Source: Methanobacterium sp.
Lineage (GTDB): Archaea; Methanobacteriota; Methanobacteria; Methanobacteriales; Methanobacteriaceae
Length of the DNA stretch: 9,272 nucleotides
Reading direction: 5' to 3'
NCBI GenBank assembly: GCA_003151535.1
Contig: PLXT01000110.1
Span: 1 to 9,272 of the forward strand
Shown piece by piece: positions 6,604 to 9,272 of this stretch; the first letter of the stretch is position 1, and each line of letters opens with the position of its first letter. The notes beneath the pieces are model-generated. The model did not search any database. It saw only the letters and a program-made list of their open reading frames with translations, and was not told the origin of the DNA. The position numbers and the translations under genes were made by a program.

Positions 6604-7005
6604 ATGTTCGGACTAGGCAAGAAAAAATTTGATGAAATACATATAGATCGTGAATTAGTTGAGGAAATAAAGGACATTGCAAAAGAGTCTTATCCCTTAG
6701 AATTCAGTGCTATGTTACAAGGAAAAATTGAAGATAGTATTTTAAAAATAGAAGGACTTATCTTTTTACCGGGTGCTGCTTCTGAATCAGGTGCAGTAAT
6801 GGAGATTTTTATGATGCCTATGTTATCAGATGCAGTTGGTTCAGTACATAGTCATCCAGGTTACAGTGCTGAACCTTCAGATGCAGATCTGCAGTTCTTT
6901 GCAAAAAGAGGATATTTCCATATTATTATCTCACAACCATATAACGATGATAGCATATGTGGTTACGATAGTTTTGGAGAATTAGTTAATTATACTATTG
7001 TATGA
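6604..7005 (+). CDS. Mov34/MPN/PAD-1 family JAMM zinc metalloprotease
   Basis: This 133-residue single-domain JAMM protein carries the complete metal motif: Glu in YPLEF (E33), then HSHP (H82, H84), S92 and D95, giving the HxHx10D spacing of active deubiquitinase-type enzymes. Archaeal relatives such as HvJAMM1 and AfJAMM cleave isopeptide or linear bonds to ubiquitin-like SAMP proteins, and bacterial relatives process sulfur-carrier or ThiS-like proteins. Which applies here cannot be told. The short basic N-terminus (GLGKKK) is not a signal peptide and no membrane segment is present. AAGGA (6591-6595) lies eight bases before ATG 6604. It follows the Thg1-like gene by 51 bases on the same strand and converges with serA, whose stop is 63 bases away. 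No ubiquitin-like partner gene is in the window. Confidence 0.82.
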   Translation: MFGLGKKKFDEIHIDRELVEEIKDIAKESYPLEFSAMLQGKIEDSILKIEGLIFLPGAASESGAVMEIFMMPMLSDAVGSVHSHPGYSAEPSDADLQFFAKRGYFHIIISQPYNDDSICGYDSFGELVNYTIV

Positions 7006-7048
7006 AGAAATTTGAGTTTATTATAGTATGGTTAAATTAATGTAGATT

Positions 7049-7058
7049 AAAAAAAAAA
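7049..7058 (-). terminator. Oligo-T terminator of serA
   Basis: A10 on the plus strand is T10 on the serA strand, starting 10 bases after the serA stop codon. An uninterrupted U-tract of this length is a standard archaeal termination signal. No comparable T-tract serves the converging protease gene on the plus strand. Confidence 0.65.
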
Positions 7059-7068
7059 TAGAGAGAAC

Positions 7069-8646
7069 CTAAAGGTTCACTGACACAGCATCGTGAACAT
7101 CTTCAAGCTTCTTAATATCAGATATAAGACTTTCGGGAACATGTTGGTCAACTTTAAGTACCATAACAGCCTCTCCACCAAGTTCTTTTCTACCTACTTG
7201 CATTTTAGCTATGTTAATATTGTGTTCCCCAATTTTCGTACCTACAGCTCCTATTGTACCTGGTTTATCCTTGTATTTGCATATGAGCATAGTTCCTTCG
7301 GTTTCAACATCAACTTTATACCCATTTATCATGACGATCTTTGGTTTTTGGGTGAATATACCTTCTAAACTCACATCATTATTGTCAGACTTCATCTCAA
7401 CTTTTATAAGGCTTTTAAATCCCTTAGCATCACATCTTTTTCCTTCTGTTACTATTATTCCCCTATTTTCAGCTACACTTGTTGCATTCACTAGGTTTAC
7501 AGGTTCGTTGAGTATTGGGTTTAAAACTTCCTGAAGTATCATACGTGTTAATATATCATGTTTAGGAAATTCAGAAAGCTCTCCACAGTATGTTACATCT
7601 ATTTCGTTGATATTACCCTTGGCTGTTTGTATCATGAACTTTCCAATTTTTTCTATTAGTTCAAAATATGGTTTTATGGTGCTTAAAGTTTCAGTATCGA
7701 GTACTGGCATGTTAATAACATTCCTAGGGGATTGTCCTTTGAATACCTTTTTTATTTCATTTGCAACTATTATTGCTGCGTCTCTTTGTGCCTCAGAAGT
7801 TGATGCAGCTATATGAGGGGTTAAAACAACATTTTCACGCCCTAAAAGTGGGCTGTCCTTTGGAGGTTCATTCTCAAACACATCTAGTCCTGCTCCCCTT
7901 ATTTTATTTGTTGAAAGTGCTTCATACAGATCATCTTCGTTAATGATTCCTCCTCGGGCACAGTTTACTATGAATGCATTCTCCTTCATCATTTCAAACT
8001 GTTCTTTTGATATCAAGTGTTTAGTTTCATTTGTTAGTGGAACATGTATTGTCATTACATCAGACTTTTTGATAAGAGTTTCAAGGTCTACTACAGTTAC
8101 ACCTAATTCTAAAGCTGTTTTTTCGGTTATGTAAGGATCATATACGAATGTTTCCATGCCAAATGCCTTTGAGCGCGTTACTACTTGGCTTCCAATTCTT
8201 CCCATCCCAATCACACCAAGAGTTTTGCCGTTGAGCTCTATACCCATGAATCTACCCTTTTCCCATTTTCCCTGTTTAACTGAGCTGTCTGCTATGGCTA
8301 TCTTACGTGAAAGTGCAAGTATTAATCCCATAGTATGCTCAGCAACTGTTATCGAAGTTGATTCAGGGGCATTTATTACCATCACACCACGTTCAGTTGC
8401 TGCTTGAACATCAACATTGTCAACCCCCACACCAGCACGTGCAATTATCTTAAGTTTTTTTGATGCTTCAATTACTTCGCGGGTAACCTTAGTTCGACTC
8501 CTTACAATTATAGCATCAAAATCTTTTATAACGTCTAAAAGTTCTTCTTTTGATATTGTAAAGTTACTAACAACTTCAGCAATATCAGTGAGCTCATCTA
8601 TTCCTTTTTCGTTTATTTGATCAGCGATAAGTACTTTTTTATCCAT
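7069..8646 (-). CDS. serA: D-3-phosphoglycerate dehydrogenase with ASB and ACT domains
   Basis: It oxidises 3-phosphoglycerate to 3-phosphohydroxypyruvate with NAD, the first step of serine synthesis. At 525 residues it is a full-length type I enzyme. The catalytic/NAD half (about 1-315) has VIGMGRIGSQV (145-155), the substrate-binding and catalytic Arg in NCARGG (R231), Glu in DVFENEP (E260) and the general acid His in LTPHIAAST (H278). An intervening ASB-type domain spans about 316-450. A C-terminal ACT domain (about 453-525) carries DKPGTIGAVG and HNINIAKMQVGR, the type of site that binds serine as feedback inhibitor. The start is firm: GGTGA on the minus strand (plus 8651-8655) is four bases before ATG 8646. 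It is transcribed away from the YbjQ-family gene and ends facing the JAMM gene, with a T10 terminator. Confidence 0.95.
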   Translation of the reverse strand: MDKKVLIADQINEKGIDELTDIAEVVSNFTISKEELLDVIKDFDAIIVRSRTKVTREVIEASKKLKIIARAGVGVDNVDVQAATERGVMVINAPESTSITVAEHTMGLILALSRKIAIADSSVKQGKWEKGRFMGIELNGKTLGVIGMGRIGSQVVTRSKAFGMETFVYDPYITEKTALELGVTVVDLETLIKKSDVMTIHVPLTNETKHLISKEQFEMMKENAFIVNCARGGIINEDDLYEALSTNKIRGAGLDVFENEPPKDSPLLGRENVVLTPHIAASTSEAQRDAAIIVANEIKKVFKGQSPRNVINMPVLDTETLSTIKPYFELIEKIGKFMIQTAKGNINEIDVTYCGELSEFPKHDILTRMILQEVLNPILNEPVNLVNATSVAENRGIIVTEGKRCDAKGFKSLIKVEMKSDNNDVSLEGIFTQKPKIVMINGYKVDVETEGTMLICKYKDKPGTIGAVGTKIGEHNINIAKMQVGRKELGGEAVMVLKVDQHVPESLISDIKKLEDVHDAVSVNL

Positions 8647-8661
8647 CTTTTCACCAGCTCC

Positions 8662-8731
8662 AGTTCTCGTTATATAATATAATGAAGTGGAATGAGTTTA
8701 ATTTTATAGGAGAACTTCCATTTATAGTTCT
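8662..8731 (-). promoter_or_regulatory. serA promoter with repeated AGTTCT/AGAACT motifs
   Basis: Two box A candidates on the minus strand are TTATATTATATAA (8670-8682) and TATAAAATTA (8699-8708). The upstream one would give a leader of about 33 bases containing the GGTGA site, so it is favoured. AGTTCTC (8662-8668) and its inverse complement GAGAACT (8710-8716) bracket both boxes, and a further AGTTCT lies at 8726-8731, forming a closer inverted pair with 8711-8716. Such an arrangement could be an operator; no regulator is identified. Confidence 0.4.
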
Positions 8732-8966
8732 ATTGTAAATATATGATTATGTGAATCGCAATATAAATTTTTTTGAATATTCATTAATTAGATATAATAA
8801 TTAGTTTTTAAAATTAAGATCAACTTAAATTTGCAATATTACTTAATTAGCCCAATCGGGTAAGTATTTAATCATAAGATGGGAATTAATCGATAGGAAA
8901 ATATATCAACATCAAATAAAAGTATATGAGTATAGAATACTGCAGGGGTATTAATATGGAGGTGTT
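8732..8966 (+). promoter_or_regulatory. Upstream region and ribosome site of the YbjQ-family gene
   Basis: This is AT-rich DNA completing the 320-base divergent gap with serA. TATA-like cores lie at 8898-8907 (AAAATATATC) and 8919-8929 (AAAGTATATGA); the second would start transcription near 8950. GGAGGTG (8958-8964) is a near-perfect ribosome site, two bases before ATG 8967. A small CCC-AATC-GGG inverted element is at 8851-8860. No RNA gene or longer reading frame is seen. Confidence 0.45.
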
Positions 8967-9272
8967 ATGTTGGTTTCAGTTGATGAATTTATAATTGTGA
9001 GTTCAAATTATGTGCCTGGATACGAGATTTTAGAAACAAAAGGATTTGTATACGGACTTACCGTACGAAGTAGAGGTGTTGGAGGTCAGATAGGTGCAGG
9101 GTTACGTTCAGTATTTGGGGGAGAAATAAAAGAATACGTCCAAATGATGCAAGAATCAAGAAATGAAGCACTTGAAAGATGTATTGAACATGCAAGGGAA
9201 ATGGGGGCAAATGCCATAATAAGTGCACGTTTCGATTCAGATGCTATTTCTGATATAATGCAAGAAATTTTA
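8967..9272 (+). CDS. YbjQ/UPF0145 family protein, cut by the window end
   Basis: 102 codons are present and the frame is still open at the last base. The translation shows the family pattern: an N-terminal strand and YVPGYEI (15-21), then GFVYGLTVRSRGVGGQIGAGLRSVFGGEIKEY (26-57), a helix with SRNEALERCIEHAREMGANAI and RFDSDAIS near the end. Members are about 105-110 residues and form small pentamer-like assemblies; they are sometimes called heavy-metal-binding but their role is not established. The start at ATG 8967 is supported by GGAGGTG two bases upstream; an earlier ATG at 8956 is out of frame and soon stops. Probably only a few C-terminal residues are missing. The gene is divergent from serA. 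Confidence 0.85.
   Translation, partial: MLVSVDEFIIVSSNYVPGYEILETKGFVYGLTVRSRGVGGQIGAGLRSVFGGEIKEYVQMMQESRNEALERCIEHAREMGANAIISARFDSDAISDIMQEIL

Noticed and set aside
7093..8620. Several plus-strand frames of 60-107 codons opposite serA
   Set aside because: All lie antisense to a complete, well-conserved serA and show no family resemblance.
8956..8994. Alternative ATG just before the YbjQ-family gene
   Set aside because: It is out of frame and stops after 12 codons; the GGAGGTG site fits ATG 8967.

Overview
The window looks like chromosomal core sequence of an AT-rich methanogenic archaeon of the order Methanobacteriales, most likely Methanobacterium or a close relative. The evidence is an archaeal-type lactaldehyde dehydrogenase of the kind assigned to coenzyme F420 synthesis, an archaeal-type Thg1-like tRNA(His) guanylyltransferase, an archaeal RNase J-type beta-CASP nuclease, GGTGA/GGAGG ribosome sites, TATA-type box A promoters and oligo-T terminators. 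From memory only, the Methanothermobacter thermautotrophicus lactaldehyde dehydrogenase (MTH_978) and serA (MTH_970) genes are numbered close together, so this block may be conserved in the order.

Layout, left to right: an extremely A-rich, G-poor stretch (1-180) and promoter lead into the lactaldehyde dehydrogenase gene (+, 239-1645). It converges with a minus-strand RNase J-like gene (1657-3150), only 11 bases away. Upstream of that nuclease, also on the minus strand, is a protein with a C-terminal EMAPII-type tRNA-binding domain (3222-3935). A 645-base gap (3936-4580) follows, holding divergent promoters, a small hairpin and a possible structured leader. Next come a PRC-barrel protein (4581-4904) and L-aspartate dehydrogenase nadX (4915-5679), tightly linked on the plus strand. 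Then come the Thg1-like 3'-5' tRNA polymerase (5809-6552) and a small JAMM/MPN+ zinc protease (6604-7005). serA (7069-8646, minus) converges on the protease gene and ends at an A10 tract (T10 on its own strand). A 320-base divergent promoter region (8647-8966) carries repeated AGTTCT/AGAACT motifs around the serA box A. The window ends inside a YbjQ/UPF0145-family gene (+, from 8967).

Functionally the genes are biosynthetic (F420 side chain, NAD via iminoaspartate, serine) and RNA-related (RNase J-like nuclease, tRNA-binding protein, Thg1-like enzyme), plus a PRC-barrel protein, a JAMM protease and a YbjQ protein of less certain role. I see no tRNA, rRNA, CRISPR array, insertion sequence, prophage gene or broken gene. 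No clearly novel system is present. The second-look items are regulatory (possible alternative leader structures, a possible serA operator, leaderless promoters) and contextual (RNA-metabolism pairings, and the PRC-barrel/nadX unit).
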